Assembly (NCBI GenBank): GCA_025361505.1
Contig: JANYKZ010000051.1
Span: 1 to 48,429 of the forward strand
Origin: Coriobacteriia bacterium
GTDB lineage: Bacteria > Actinomycetota > Coriobacteriia > Anaerosomatales > PALSA-660
Reading direction: 5' to 3'
Length of the DNA: 48,429 nt
In this document: positions 39,703 through 48,429 of the stretch, in pieces
Layout of the letters: the number at the start of each line of letters is the position of its first letter
Numbering within the stretch: the first letter of the stretch is position 1
Program-made: the position numbers and the translations under genes
The notes under the pieces: model-generated
Told to the model about the DNA's origin: nothing
What the model saw: the letters and a program-made list of their open reading frames with translations, nothing else
Databases searched by the model: none

Positions 39703-41267
39703 TGGCCCGCGTCCGCCAGACCTTGCCGTCGGGGCACGGAGAGGTCGTCACCCGTCCCGATTTCGATCAGTGGGGCGCCCTTGCGCGCGAGGGGTCCCGC
39801 CTCGCAGCTTCCTGGGACGCGACGCTGTGCGGCGTCCCGGTCGCGGCGCTGCGCAGGCTCGCGCGTCGCGAGGCGCTCGAGCGCGCGGTCTCGTTCTCGT
39901 CGCGTCTTGGAGTGCCCGTCCGCCCGGTCGAGGGCGAGCCCGGGCTCGTCGTCGTGACAGGACATCAGCCGGAGCTGTACCACCCCGGCGTCTGGATCAA
40001 GGACTTCCTGCTGCAACGCGTCGCGGACGAGACCGGCGCCGCCGCGATCGATCTCGTTGTCGATTCGGATGGCTTCGACAGCCTCGAGATCCACTCGCCG
40101 TGCCTGCGTCCCGAGGTGGGCGTGTGTCGCGCCTATCTCGCGGTCGGTACCACCGACGGCTGCTACGCGTGCACGCCGGTCCCCGCAGCCGACGACATCC
40201 GCGACTTCTGCGAGGCGGGCGCCGACAACCTGTCGACGCTCTCGGCGCCGGCGATCGGCCACCACTTCGCGCGCTTCTGCGAGGGCCTGCGCTCGGCATT
40301 GCCCGACGCCCGGAACATCGCGGAGCTGGTCACGTTCGCCCGGCGCCGCTTCGAGGCCCAGGCCGGGACCGACTACCTCGAGCTTCCGGTAACGGGCATG
40401 GCCGGGTCCGAGGCGTTCGCGACCTTCGCCGCGCATCTCGCGCTCGACGCCGCCGCCTTCGCGACCGCGTACAACGCGGCGCTCGCCGACTACCGCGAGC
40501 GGACGGGGACGCGCAGCGCCGCGCAGCCGTTCCCGGACCTTGCGACCGAAGGGGATCTGGTCGAGCTGCCGCTATGGGTGATCGATGGACGGCGCCGCAC
40601 CGTGTGGGCGCGGACCGGCGAGCATCCCGCGCTGCTTGCGGACGGCAACGTCCTGTGCGAGCTCGGAGACGCGGCAGACGCCCCCGCACGGTTGCTCGGA
40701 GCCGGCCTCTCACTGGCGCCGAAGGCGTTGGCTCTGACGCTCTTCACGAGGCTCCTGGTCGCGGACCTCTTCATACACGGGGTCGGAGGCGGCCGCTACG
40801 ACCAGGTCACCGAGGATGTCTTCCGGCGCTACCTCGGCATCGAGCCGACGCCGATGGTGGTCGCATCGATGACGGTCTATCTGCCGCTCGGAGCGCGCAT
40901 CGTGCGCGACGAGGAGGTCGAGGCCGCGACGATGGCGCTCAACCGGCTGCAGCACAACCCCGACCAGATGCTGGACGACGTCGAGTTCGACACGGCGGAG
41001 GAGCACGCGCGCGCCGTGGCCCTGGCGGGGGAGAAGGCGCGACTGGTGTCCGAGATCGCTCAGCCTGACGCGGACAAGAAGACGGTGGGTGCTCACATCC
41101 GCGAGGTGAACGCGGAACTCGCTGGGCTTCTCGCCCCGTGGGAGCGCGAGCTGGCGTCCGACCTCGAGGACCTGAGGCGCATGCAGCAGGCGAGTGAGAT
41201 ACTCACCGACCGGACCTACCCGTTCTGCTTCTGGAGCCCCGAGGAGATCGCCGACAAGGCCCGATGA
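39702..41267 (+). CDS. BshC-like (putative cysteine-adding enzyme-related) protein
   Basis: GLVVVTGHQPELYHPGVWIKDFLLQRVADE resembles the BshC VVTGQQ region; C-terminal coiled coil; TAGTG overlap with the PIG-L gene. Confidence 0.55.
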   Translation: MARVRQTLPSGHGEVVTRPDFDQWGALAREGSRLAASWDATLCGVPVAALRRLARREALERAVSFSSRLGVPVRPVEGEPGLVVVTGHQPELYHPGVWIKDFLLQRVADETGAAAIDLVVDSDGFDSLEIHSPCLRPEVGVCRAYLAVGTTDGCYACTPVPAADDIRDFCEAGADNLSTLSAPAIGHHFARFCEGLRSALPDARNIAELVTFARRRFEAQAGTDYLELPVTGMAGSEAFATFAAHLALDAAAFATAYNAALADYRERTGTRSAAQPFPDLATEGDLVELPLWVIDGRRRTVWARTGEHPALLADGNVLCELGDAADAPARLLGAGLSLAPKALALTLFTRLLVADLFIHGVGGGRYDQVTEDVFRRYLGIEPTPMVVASMTVYLPLGARIVRDEEVEAATMALNRLQHNPDQMLDDVEFDTAEEHARAVALAGEKARLVSEIAQPDADKKTVGAHIREVNAELAGLLAPWERELASDLEDLRRMQQASEILTDRTYPFCFWSPEEIADKAR

Positions 41268-41384
41268 AGGCCGCGCAGGCGCGCGGTCGCGAGATGGCCG
41301 TCGCCGGTGCTAGAATCCTGCAACGCCCGCGCTTCGAGCGCATGGGGCGCTGGCCTGAAGACCACGTGGAAAGGACGCTGCTCA

Positions 41385-41558
41385 ATGGGCAAGCCCGTCG
41401 TTGACGTCGATCTGTGCACGGCTTGTGGTATCTGCGTGGACGAGTGCCCGTCCAGCGCGCTGGATCTCGGCGACACCGCCATCCTGGCTCGTCCGGACGA
41501 CTGCACGGAGTGCGGCACCTGCCAGGAAGTCTGCCCCAACGAGGCCATCACCCTCTAG
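41385..41558 (+). CDS. 2[4Fe-4S] ferredoxin
   Basis: CTACGICVDECP and CTECGTCQEVCP motifs in a 57 aa protein. Confidence 0.93.
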   Translation: MGKPVVDVDLCTACGICVDECPSSALDLGDTAILARPDDCTECGTCQEVCPNEAITL

Positions 41559-41579
41559 GTCGACGCGCAGCTGCACATC

Positions 41580-41611
41580 GAGAGCCGGGGCCCGAAAGGG
41601 TGCCGGCTCTC
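41580..41611. terminator. Intrinsic terminator between convergent ferredoxin and plsY genes
   Basis: GAGAGCCGG...CCGGCTCTC inverted repeat. Confidence 0.7.
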
Positions 41612-41638
41612 GTCACATCGAGGGCGTCGCGGCATCGA

Positions 41639-42313
41639 TCAGCCTCGCGGGCCCATCCGGTCCTCGACGTACAGCTTGGGCTCGCGGCCCTGCAGGAGCC
41701 CGACGAAGCGCTTGTGATGCGCGGCGTAGACGAGCACTCCCATGAACAGCGCGAAGGGCCAGTCGGGGGACCGCAGGACCAGCGCCGTCACGGGGAGGGT
41801 GAACGCGGCGATGACCTGTCCCGCCATCATGTAGCGCGTGATCGCGATGGTGAGCAGCCCGATGACGACGACCGCCAGGAAGTACCGCCAGTCGTAGGCC
41901 AGAAGGGCGCCCGCGCCGGTGGCCAGTCCCTTGCCCGTGCGCAGGAACCGCTTCTCGATCAGCGCCATCCAGACGGAGTAGTTGTGCCCGAGGACCGTGC
42001 CCAGGACCATCGCCGGCACCGCGAGGGCGGCGAGCGTCAGTCCTCCGGTGAGCGTGACTGCGAACGGGACCGGGATGCTCAGACCCTCGAGGAGCTTGAC
42101 CGCGGCGACCGGAACGAAGCCCTTGAGCATGTCGGCGGCCATCGCCACGGCGAACCAGCCCCAGGATCCGGTGGCGCGCCGCACGTTCATCGAGCCGACG
42201 TTGCCGGTCCCGTGAACCGTGATGTCCTCGCCGGTGACGAGGCGGACGATGACGTAAGCGAACGGGACCGAACCGATCAGGTATCCGACCCCCAGCGCGA
42301 GGACGGGTCCCAT
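41639..42313 (-). CDS. plsY: Glycerol-3-phosphate acyltransferase PlsY
   Basis: IGSVPFAYVI, GTGNVGSMNVRRATG, DMLKGFVPV. Confidence 0.9.
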   Translation of the reverse strand: MGPVLALGVGYLIGSVPFAYVIVRLVTGEDITVHGTGNVGSMNVRRATGSWGWFAVAMAADMLKGFVPVAAVKLLEGLSIPVPFAVTLTGGLTLAALAVPAMVLGTVLGHNYSVWMALIEKRFLRTGKGLATGAGALLAYDWRYFLAVVVIGLLTIAITRYMMAGQVIAAFTLPVTALVLRSPDWPFALFMGVLVYAAHHKRFVGLLQGREPKLYVEDRMGPRG

Positions 42314-42314
42314 C

Positions 42315-43217
42315 TCAGGCTCTCCTCGGGACGACGCACTCGATCGCGGCGGCCATCATCGTCACCTCGTAGCGTCTCTCGAACAGCACCTCGCCGTCGA
42401 CCTGGGCCGGCAGCGGCACCTCGCTGTCGATGAGCGCCGAGCGGTGCCGCGACATGTGGACGACGGGCATCTTCGTGTGCTTACCGGCGATCACGAAGGG
42501 CAGGCGCCACAGGGCCTGGCCCAGACCGAGCGGGTCGATCATGCACACGTCGAATACGCCGTCGGTCGGGTCGGCACCCGGAGTGATCTTGAAACCGCCG
42601 CCGTAGGTCGCGCCGTTTGTGATCGCCACGATCAGGGTGTCGCACGGTGTCTGGGGGGCGCCGTCGAACCCGATGTCCAGGCGGAAGGCCCCGAGGTCCT
42701 TGAAGAGCACGTGCAGCAGCGCGGTCAGATAGAGCCACAGCCCGCTGCGCCGCTTGGTGACCTTGTACTCGACCGCCTTCGCGGTCACCTTCGCGTCGAG
42801 CCCGGCGGCGAACGAGTTGTTGAAGAAGATCCCGTTGCAGACGCCGACGTCGAAGCGGCGAAGCTCTCCCGTGGAGAGCAACGCGGCCGCCTCCGAGAGT
42901 TCGAAGGGGACTCCGAGGGTGCGGCACGTGTCGTTGCCGGAGCCGGTCGGCAGCACCGCCAGGGCCGGGCGTGACGCGGCCTCGATCCGCATCAGCCCGT
43001 TGAGGACCTCGTGGACGGTGCCGTCGCCGCCGGAGGCGACCACGACGTCGTAGCCGGAGGCGGCGGCGGCCAGCTCGGAAGCGTGCCCGGGAGCCTCCGT
43101 CACGACGGTGTCGTGGGGAAGGTTCGTCAGCAGCGCCTCGACGACGGGCGAGAGCGCCTCAGCTTCACCGTGCCGTGCCTGCGGGTTGACGATGATGAGG
43201 TGCCGGGCCTGCGTCAT
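42315..43217 (-). CDS. Diacylglycerol/lipid kinase family protein (YegS-like)
   Basis: LIIVNPQARHG, VASGGDGTVHEVLNGL, VLPTGSGNDTCRTLG. Confidence 0.92.
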   Translation of the reverse strand: MTQARHLIIVNPQARHGEAEALSPVVEALLTNLPHDTVVTEAPGHASELAAAASGYDVVVASGGDGTVHEVLNGLMRIEAASRPALAVLPTGSGNDTCRTLGVPFELSEAAALLSTGELRRFDVGVCNGIFFNNSFAAGLDAKVTAKAVEYKVTKRRSGLWLYLTALLHVLFKDLGAFRLDIGFDGAPQTPCDTLIVAITNGATYGGGFKITPGADPTDGVFDVCMIDPLGLGQALWRLPFVIAGKHTKMPVVHMSRHRSALIDSEVPLPAQVDGEVLFERRYEVTMMAAAIECVVPRRA

Positions 43218-43328
43218 CTCTGTCGGTCTCCTTGGTCTGGCGGCGGCTCGTCCAAAGCATAGCCCAACGCCCGCCCCGGTAGCAGCGGTGCGTGCCGCTG
43301 TGCTACCGTATCCCCTCGGTCACCTCAT

Positions 43329-43404
43329 GCCCTGTTAGCCCAGCGGATAGAGCGTCTGCCTCCGGAGCAGAAGGTCGAAGGTTCGAGTCCTTCACAGGGC
43401 ACCA
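43329..43404 (+). tRNA. tRNA-Arg (CCG)
   Basis: Cloverleaf GCCCTGT...CTCCGGA...GGTTCGAGTCC...ACAGGGC-A-CCA. Confidence 0.95.
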
Positions 43405-43417
43405 TCGCTCACACCAC

Positions 43418-43447
43418 GAAGGCCCGGCGCGTCTGCGCCGGGCCTTC
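43418..43447. terminator. Bidirectional intrinsic terminator
   Basis: GAAGGCCCGGCGC-GTCT-GCGCCGGGCCTTC hairpin between tRNA-Arg and the convergent EF-G-like gene. Confidence 0.85.
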
Positions 43448-43477
43448 GCCGCATCTTCGGCCGGGAGATCGGGCCGA

Positions 43478-45538
43478 CTACTCCTTGTTGTCGTGTTCCT
43501 GTTTGGCCTGGTCGACGATCTTCTGCGCCATCTCGCGAGGCACCTCGGCGTACTCGCCGATCTCGAGGCTGTAGAGGCCCGTCCCGTGCGTCAGCGACCG
43601 CAGGAGCGTCGAGTACTGGACGACCTCGGCGTAGGGCACCGACGCTCTGATGACCTGCCTGCCTCCCACGCCCTCCATGCCGTTGACGCGGCCGCGCCGG
43701 GAGGAGATGTCGCCCATGACGTCTCCCGCGTACTTGTCGGGGACGGTGATGGTCAGGTGCGCGATCGGCTCGAGGAGGACCATGTCCGCCTTCTCGGCGG
43801 CAGCCCGGAAGCCGAGGCGTGCAGCGGTGCGGAACGCGATCTCGGAGCTGTCGACCGCGTGGTAGGAGCCGTCGTAGCAGGCCACCTTCACGTCGACCAC
43901 CGGGTAGCCGGCGAGCACGCCGTGGAGCATGGTCTCCTGGATGCCTTTGTTGACCGGCTCGATGAACTGGCGCGGGATGCGGCCGCCGACGATCTCGTCG
44001 ACGAACTCGTAGCCCTTGCCGGGGTTCGGCTCCAGCCGAAGCCAGCAGTCCCCGAACTGGCCCGACCCGCCGGTCTGCTTCTTGTGGCGGCCCTGCGCCT
44101 GCGAGACGGTGCGTATCGTCTCGCGGTAGGGGATGCGGAGGTCGACGAGTTCGGTCTCCACGCTGAAGCGACTGCGCAGGCGCGCCATGACGACGTCGAT
44201 CTGCGTCTCGCCGAGCGCGCTCACGACCGTCTGATGGGTCTCCGCGTCGCGGCGGACGAGCAGCGTCGGCTCCTCCTCGACGATCTTGTTGAGGCCGGTG
44301 CCGAGCTTGTCCTCGTCCGCCTTGTTCTTCGCGCGGATCGCCACGGAGTGCAGCGGCAGCGGCAGTGGCATCGCGGCGAACGTCACGTCTCCCTTGGCCG
44401 AGAGCGTGTCGTTCGTGGCGACGTCCCCGAGCTTCGGAAGGACGGCGATGTCGCCCGCCGGCACCGCCTCGACGTCCTTCGTCTCCTTGCCGGTCATCTT
44501 GAGTACGTGGCCGGGACGCTCCTTCTTGCCCGTACGCGAGTCGATCAGCTCCGCGTTCGGTACCAGCGTGCCGGAGATGACCTTCACGAAGTTGAGCCGG
44601 CCGAGGTACGGGTCGGAGATCGTCTTGAACACGAAACCGGAGGTCGATCCGGTGACGCTCAGCGGCACCTCGTCGCCCTCGACGGTCGGCATGGGTCCGT
44701 GAGCCGTGGGCTCGGGGAAGAACGTGACGATCTCGTCCATCAGGTCCTCGACGCCCTGCATCTTGAGCGCGGACCCGACGAAGACCGGCACGATGATGCC
44801 CTGGGCGATCGCGAGGCCGAGCAGTTTCTCGAGGTCCTCCTGAGAGAGCGTCTCTCCCTCGAGGAACTTCTCCATGAGCGCCTCGTCGGCCTCGGCGACG
44901 AGGTCCGTGAGCTTCTCCCGGGCGGCGTCGACCGCAGCGGCGAATTCGGAAGGGATGTCGTCCATGTGCTCGCCGTCGGCCTCATGGTGATAGGCCTTCA
45001 GGCGGATGATGTCGATGACGCCGTGGAAGTCGGACTCTGCTCCCATCGGGATCTGGATCGCTCCGACGCGGTGGCCGAACGCGGTGTCGAGCTTGGCCAT
45101 CACATCGTGGAAGTCGGCGTGCTCCTTGTCCATCCGGTTGATGAAGACGGCGCGGGCGATGCCCATCTTGCCCGCGGCTTCCCACAGACGCTCCGTCTGG
45201 ACCTGGGGACCGGCGACCGCGTCGACCACGAACAGCGCCATCTCGGCCGCTTCCATGCCCGCGATCGCATCGCCCATGAAGTCGGCGAAGCCGGGGGTGT
45301 CGATGATGTTGATCTTGACGCCTTTGTGCATGACAGGTGCGAGCGACAGGTTGACGGTCATCCGCCGCTTGACCTCTTCGGGGTCGTAATCGAGTGACGA
45401 GTGGCCGTCGTCGACGGTCCCGAGGCGCTTGGTCTCCCCGGCCATGAAGAGCATCGCCTCGGCGAGCGACGTCTTGCCCGCGCCTCCATGGCCTACAAGG
45501 ACGACGTTACGGACCCTGTCGGTGCTCGGTGCTCCCAT
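43478..45538 (-). CDS. Elongation factor G-like translational GTPase paralogue
   Basis: VGHGGAGKTSLAEAML P-loop, NIIDTPGFADFMGD, full EF-G domain length; ATG 45538. Confidence 0.9.
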   Translation of the reverse strand: MGAPSTDRVRNVVLVGHGGAGKTSLAEAMLFMAGETKRLGTVDDGHSSLDYDPEEVKRRMTVNLSLAPVMHKGVKINIIDTPGFADFMGDAIAGMEAAEMALFVVDAVAGPQVQTERLWEAAGKMGIARAVFINRMDKEHADFHDVMAKLDTAFGHRVGAIQIPMGAESDFHGVIDIIRLKAYHHEADGEHMDDIPSEFAAAVDAAREKLTDLVAEADEALMEKFLEGETLSQEDLEKLLGLAIAQGIIVPVFVGSALKMQGVEDLMDEIVTFFPEPTAHGPMPTVEGDEVPLSVTGSTSGFVFKTISDPYLGRLNFVKVISGTLVPNAELIDSRTGKKERPGHVLKMTGKETKDVEAVPAGDIAVLPKLGDVATNDTLSAKGDVTFAAMPLPLPLHSVAIRAKNKADEDKLGTGLNKIVEEEPTLLVRRDAETHQTVVSALGETQIDVVMARLRSRFSVETELVDLRIPYRETIRTVSQAQGRHKKQTGGSGQFGDCWLRLEPNPGKGYEFVDEIVGGRIPRQFIEPVNKGIQETMLHGVLAGYPVVDVKVACYDGSYHAVDSSEIAFRTAARLGFRAAAEKADMVLLEPIAHLTITVPDKYAGDVMGDISSRRGRVNGMEGVGGRQVIRASVPYAEVVQYSTLLRSLTHGTGLYSLEIGEYAEVPREMAQKIVDQAKQEHDNKE

Positions 45539-45767
45539 GGCACATCGCCTCCACACGTCGGGTGACTGGCTCTACCCTCCGGGGCACTGCGTGTCTCTCT
45601 CCCCGGAGTGACATCCGTACCGCGCCGCTTGCGCGACGCGACGAGTTACACACTAGCACCACCCGCGCGCGCGAAGGGCGGTCCGCGGCCGGCCGATCAA
45701 CGCGCGACCGGCGCCCGGTCGCGGGGCTGTGGCGGTGGCCGCGGCGTCACTGGTACCATGGTCACCG

Positions 45768-46451
45768 ATGTCCCGCAGATCACTCATCGCCGCCTCCGCG
45801 GCGCTCGCGACCGTCCTCGTCCTTCTGGCCGGGTGCGCTGCCGCGCCCTCGCGCCCCGCGTCCACCGCGCCCGCGGCCGTCCCGGCCACCGCGCCGCTTG
45901 CCTCGACCGGTCCCGAGACGTCGCCGGGAACGACCGGTGCCACGGGCCCGGAGGTGACCATCAAGACCGACAAGGGCGTGGTGGTCGTGACGCTGAACAC
46001 GGCGAAGGCGCCGAATACCTCCGCGAACTTCCTCAAGCTCGTCGAGGTCGGCTTCTACAACGGCCTTCGTATCCACCGCGTCGAGGCGGGGTTCGTCATG
46101 CAGGCGGGTGACCCGCTCACCAAGGGGCTGAGCAGGCAGGCGCTGCTCGACATCCTGGCCCGCCGGCAAGCCGGCGCTCCGGCCGCCAAGGATCCCGCCA
46201 TCGGGACCGGTGGACCGGGCTGGACCATCCCATTCGAGGACACCGGCCTGCTCCACGATCGCGGCGTCATCGCGATGGCCCGCTCACAGGACCCGAACTC
46301 CGCCGGGTCGCAGTTCTACATCACGCTCGGCGCCGCGCACGGCCTCGACGGGAGCTATGCCGTCTTCGGCCTCGTGACGAAGGGGATGGACGTGGTCGAC
46401 AGGCTCGCTGTCGGTGACGAGATCATCTCCGCCACCGTCACCAAGCAGTAG
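45768..46451 (+). CDS. Peptidyl-prolyl cis-trans isomerase (cyclophilin type) lipoprotein
   Basis: Lipobox LLAGC; YNGLRIHRVEAGFVMQAGDP; GVIAMARSQDPNSAGSQFYITLG. Confidence 0.93.
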   Translation: MSRRSLIAASAALATVLVLLAGCAAAPSRPASTAPAAVPATAPLASTGPETSPGTTGATGPEVTIKTDKGVVVVTLNTAKAPNTSANFLKLVEVGFYNGLRIHRVEAGFVMQAGDPLTKGLSRQALLDILARRQAGAPAAKDPAIGTGGPGWTIPFEDTGLLHDRGVIAMARSQDPNSAGSQFYITLGAAHGLDGSYAVFGLVTKGMDVVDRLAVGDEIISATVTKQ

Positions 46452-46461
46452 GGGAGTACCC

Positions 46462-47778
46462 GTGGACGATCCGCACCGCACCGCAGGCGAGGCGGCCTAC
46501 GCCGCCCGCGACTGGGACCGGGCGGCGGTCGAGTTCCTGGCGTCGGTCCACGGCAGGCCTGTCGAGGACTCGGGCTACGCACTTCACCAGGCCGGCAACG
46601 CCCTGGTCAAGCTCGGGCGCTTCGCCGACGCGGCGACCGTCTACGAGAGGGCCGTGCTCGACGGCGGCTACGACCGTCGCTCCACCGTCTACGCGAACAT
46701 GGGCGCCGCCTTCAGCGCGGCCCACGAGTACGACAAAGCCGCCGACGCCTACGCGTCGGCGCTCGAAGACCCGACGTACCCGACCCCGTTCAAGGCGCTC
46801 CAGGGCCGCGCGGGGGCACTCTACGAGCTCGGACGCTACGACGAGGCCACCTTGGCATACCGGCAGGCGGCATGGGACAGCGCGAACCCCGATCCCGGCA
46901 AGTCGTTCAACAACCTTGGTCTGGCGTTCATGGCGGCCGGCCGTCCTGAGGACGCCCTCGAGGCGTTCCGTGCCGCGATGGGCATGGAGGGCTACTCGGC
47001 CAAGGGAAAGGCCGACGCCAACCTCGCACTGGCCTACATGGCGATGGGCTTCTACGAGGAGTCGGTGCGCGAGTTCGAGCGCGCCCGGGACGACTTCGGG
47101 CACGAGCTGACCGGCGACACTCTGGCCGCATACGAGGAGGCTCAGCGCCGCGCGGGGGAGGACCGCAAGTCCCAGACCGCGCCGTTCGAGCCGCTGGAGG
47201 TCGAGACCGTCGACGGCTGGCTGACGGGGGAGATGCCGCCCGCGATGCCCGCCGAGGCGGTCATCAGTTCCCTGCCCGACGCCGACGGCGAGGCGACGAA
47301 GCGGTTCTTCAACCGCTCCGAGGACGAGATGCTCACGGCCGACAGGGCCGAGCGCAAGGCGGCGCGTTCAGCGCGGCTCACGCCTCGCGCCATCGGCCTG
47401 CGAGTGGGGATCGCCGTGCTCGCCGTGCTGATCGTCGCGGGCGTTCTCGGCGGGCTTCTCTACGCGGGGTACGGCTATCCGACGCAGGAGCAGACCGTCA
47501 CCTCGCTCATCGACGCCTACCACAAGGGCGCGTCGTACACGGAGTTCTGGGTCGCGGTGCCGCAGGCGAACGTGCAACAGGAGATGGACCAGCTTCCCGC
47601 CAAGTTCGCCTCGTACCGCATCTCCGGGGTCGGTCGCGCCGCTCGGACGAGCACCGTGCGCGTGACCGTCCGTCTGGACAGCGGCGCCGAGATGGCCTAC
47701 GACGTGTCACTGACCCGTGAAGGGGTCGGCTGGAAGGTCATCGGCATCAAGAACGCGTGGAACTCCTCCGCCCAGTGA
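46462..47778 (+). CDS. TPR-repeat protein with single TM helix and C-terminal extracytoplasmic domain
   Basis: Repeated ~34-aa units (GNALVKLGRFADAATVYERAV, GALYELGRYDEATLAYRQA, GLAFMAAGRPEDALEAFRAAM); TM around IGLRVGIAVLAVLIVAGVLGGLLY. Confidence 0.8.
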   Translation: MDDPHRTAGEAAYAARDWDRAAVEFLASVHGRPVEDSGYALHQAGNALVKLGRFADAATVYERAVLDGGYDRRSTVYANMGAAFSAAHEYDKAADAYASALEDPTYPTPFKALQGRAGALYELGRYDEATLAYRQAAWDSANPDPGKSFNNLGLAFMAAGRPEDALEAFRAAMGMEGYSAKGKADANLALAYMAMGFYEESVREFERARDDFGHELTGDTLAAYEEAQRRAGEDRKSQTAPFEPLEVETVDGWLTGEMPPAMPAEAVISSLPDADGEATKRFFNRSEDEMLTADRAERKAARSARLTPRAIGLRVGIAVLAVLIVAGVLGGLLYAGYGYPTQEQTVTSLIDAYHKGASYTEFWVAVPQANVQQEMDQLPAKFASYRISGVGRAARTSTVRVTVRLDSGAEMAYDVSLTREGVGWKVIGIKNAWNSSAQ

Positions 47779-47829
47779 CCGGCTGAGCGCCTACCGACCG
47801 ATATGCGGCGCGGGGTATTGTCGCGCCTT

Positions 47830-47843
47830 GTAACATTAGTTAC
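47830..47843. promoter_or_regulatory. Small palindrome upstream of ndk
   Basis: GTAAC-ATTA-GTTAC in an AT-rich patch of a GC-rich intergenic region. Confidence 0.35.
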
Positions 47844-47902
47844 GATGCTCCGACCACGGAGCGTGTCGACTACAGGATCGTCCGACGCAGTAAGGGGAAC
47901 AC

Positions 47903-48304
47903 GTGGACCAGCGCACCTACATCATGATCAAGCCGGACGCCGTCGCTCGCGGGCTCGTAGGCCGCATCCTGGCGAGGTTCGAGGACACCGGGCTGAAGTT
48001 CCAGCGCCTCGAGTTCGGCGTGGTGACCGCCGAGCAGGCCGCCGCCAACTACCGCGAGCACGAAGGCAAGCCCTTCTACGAAGGGCTCATCGACTACATC
48101 ACCAGCGGCCCCGTCGTCAAGATGGTCCTGACGGGCCCCGACGCGGTCGTCGTCTGCCGCAAGCTGATGGGCGCCACCAACCCGCGCGACGCCGCTCCGG
48201 GCACGATCCGTGGCGACTTCGGCTTGATCATGGAAGCCAACGTGGTCCACGGCTCCGACTCGCCCGAGTCCGCCGAGCGCGAGATCGGCATCTTCTTCGC
48301 CTGA
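47903..48304 (+). CDS. ndk: Nucleoside diphosphate kinase
   Basis: YIMIKPDAVARGLVGRI...NVVHGSDSPESAEREIGIFF active-site motif. Confidence 0.97.
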   Translation: MDQRTYIMIKPDAVARGLVGRILARFEDTGLKFQRLEFGVVTAEQAAANYREHEGKPFYEGLIDYITSGPVVKMVLTGPDAVVVCRKLMGATNPRDAAPGTIRGDFGLIMEANVVHGSDSPESAEREIGIFFA

Positions 48305-48429
48305 GTGACCCGCACCACGGTCTTGTGACAGGGCGGTCGGCCGGCATATCCGACCACCTCCGCCTTGTAGAGCGCCGCCGAGGTCGGCGGCTGGGGGAAG
48401 GGGCGTGACGCGTGTTCTTCCGGATCATC

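Noticed and set aside
43292-45397. 701-aa plus-strand ORF antisense to the EF-G-like gene (also 728 aa at 20791..22977 minus and 588 aa at 17617..19383 minus)
   Set aside because: High-GC shadow ORFs: composition dominated by R/D/H/V/G, no recognisable motifs, opposite to clearly conserved genes
48412-48429. Possible next gene starting GTGTTCTTCCGGATCATC at the window end
   Set aside because: Only six codons visible; cannot be identified

Overview
High-GC bacterial chromosomal window (probably actinobacterial or Coriobacteriia-like; taxonomy is inference). It holds about 40 mostly housekeeping genes: ubiD/ubiA/ubiX, four tRNAs, a minor-pilin operon, RNase D and RecQ, xseAB, HIT and DegV proteins, acs, hemE/hemH plus two tandem hemY/cgoX paralogues, transketolase, a membrane-bound uptake hydrogenase, a REC-PilT fusion, an OsmC/GT2/PIG-L/BshC-like cluster, plsY, a lipid kinase, an EF-G-like paralogue and ndk. 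The main finding is that the hydrogenase large subunit is truncated in the supplied ORF track. The ORF stops at an in-frame TGA (29950-29948, minus strand) exactly where the first Cys of the C-terminal DPCxxCxxH nickel ligand should be. Reading through gives ...RIVHSFDP-U-LGCGVH-VIEPKTGKQSFVMSKPTGR-stop. A 7-bp hairpin with a G in the second loop position lies about 16-18 nt past the TGA, consistent with a bacterial SECIS. The small subunit has the extra Cys (SSWCVEAGSPCIGC) typical of [NiFeSe] enzymes. I interpret this as a selenocysteine-containing, membrane-anchored [NiFeSe] hydrogenase. Secondary candidates are the tandem CgoX/HemY pair, a possible bacillithiol-like GT2/PIG-L/BshC-like operon, a receiver-PilT fusion, and an EF-G paralogue lacking the catalytic His. 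No CRISPR array, transposon or prophage was recognised.
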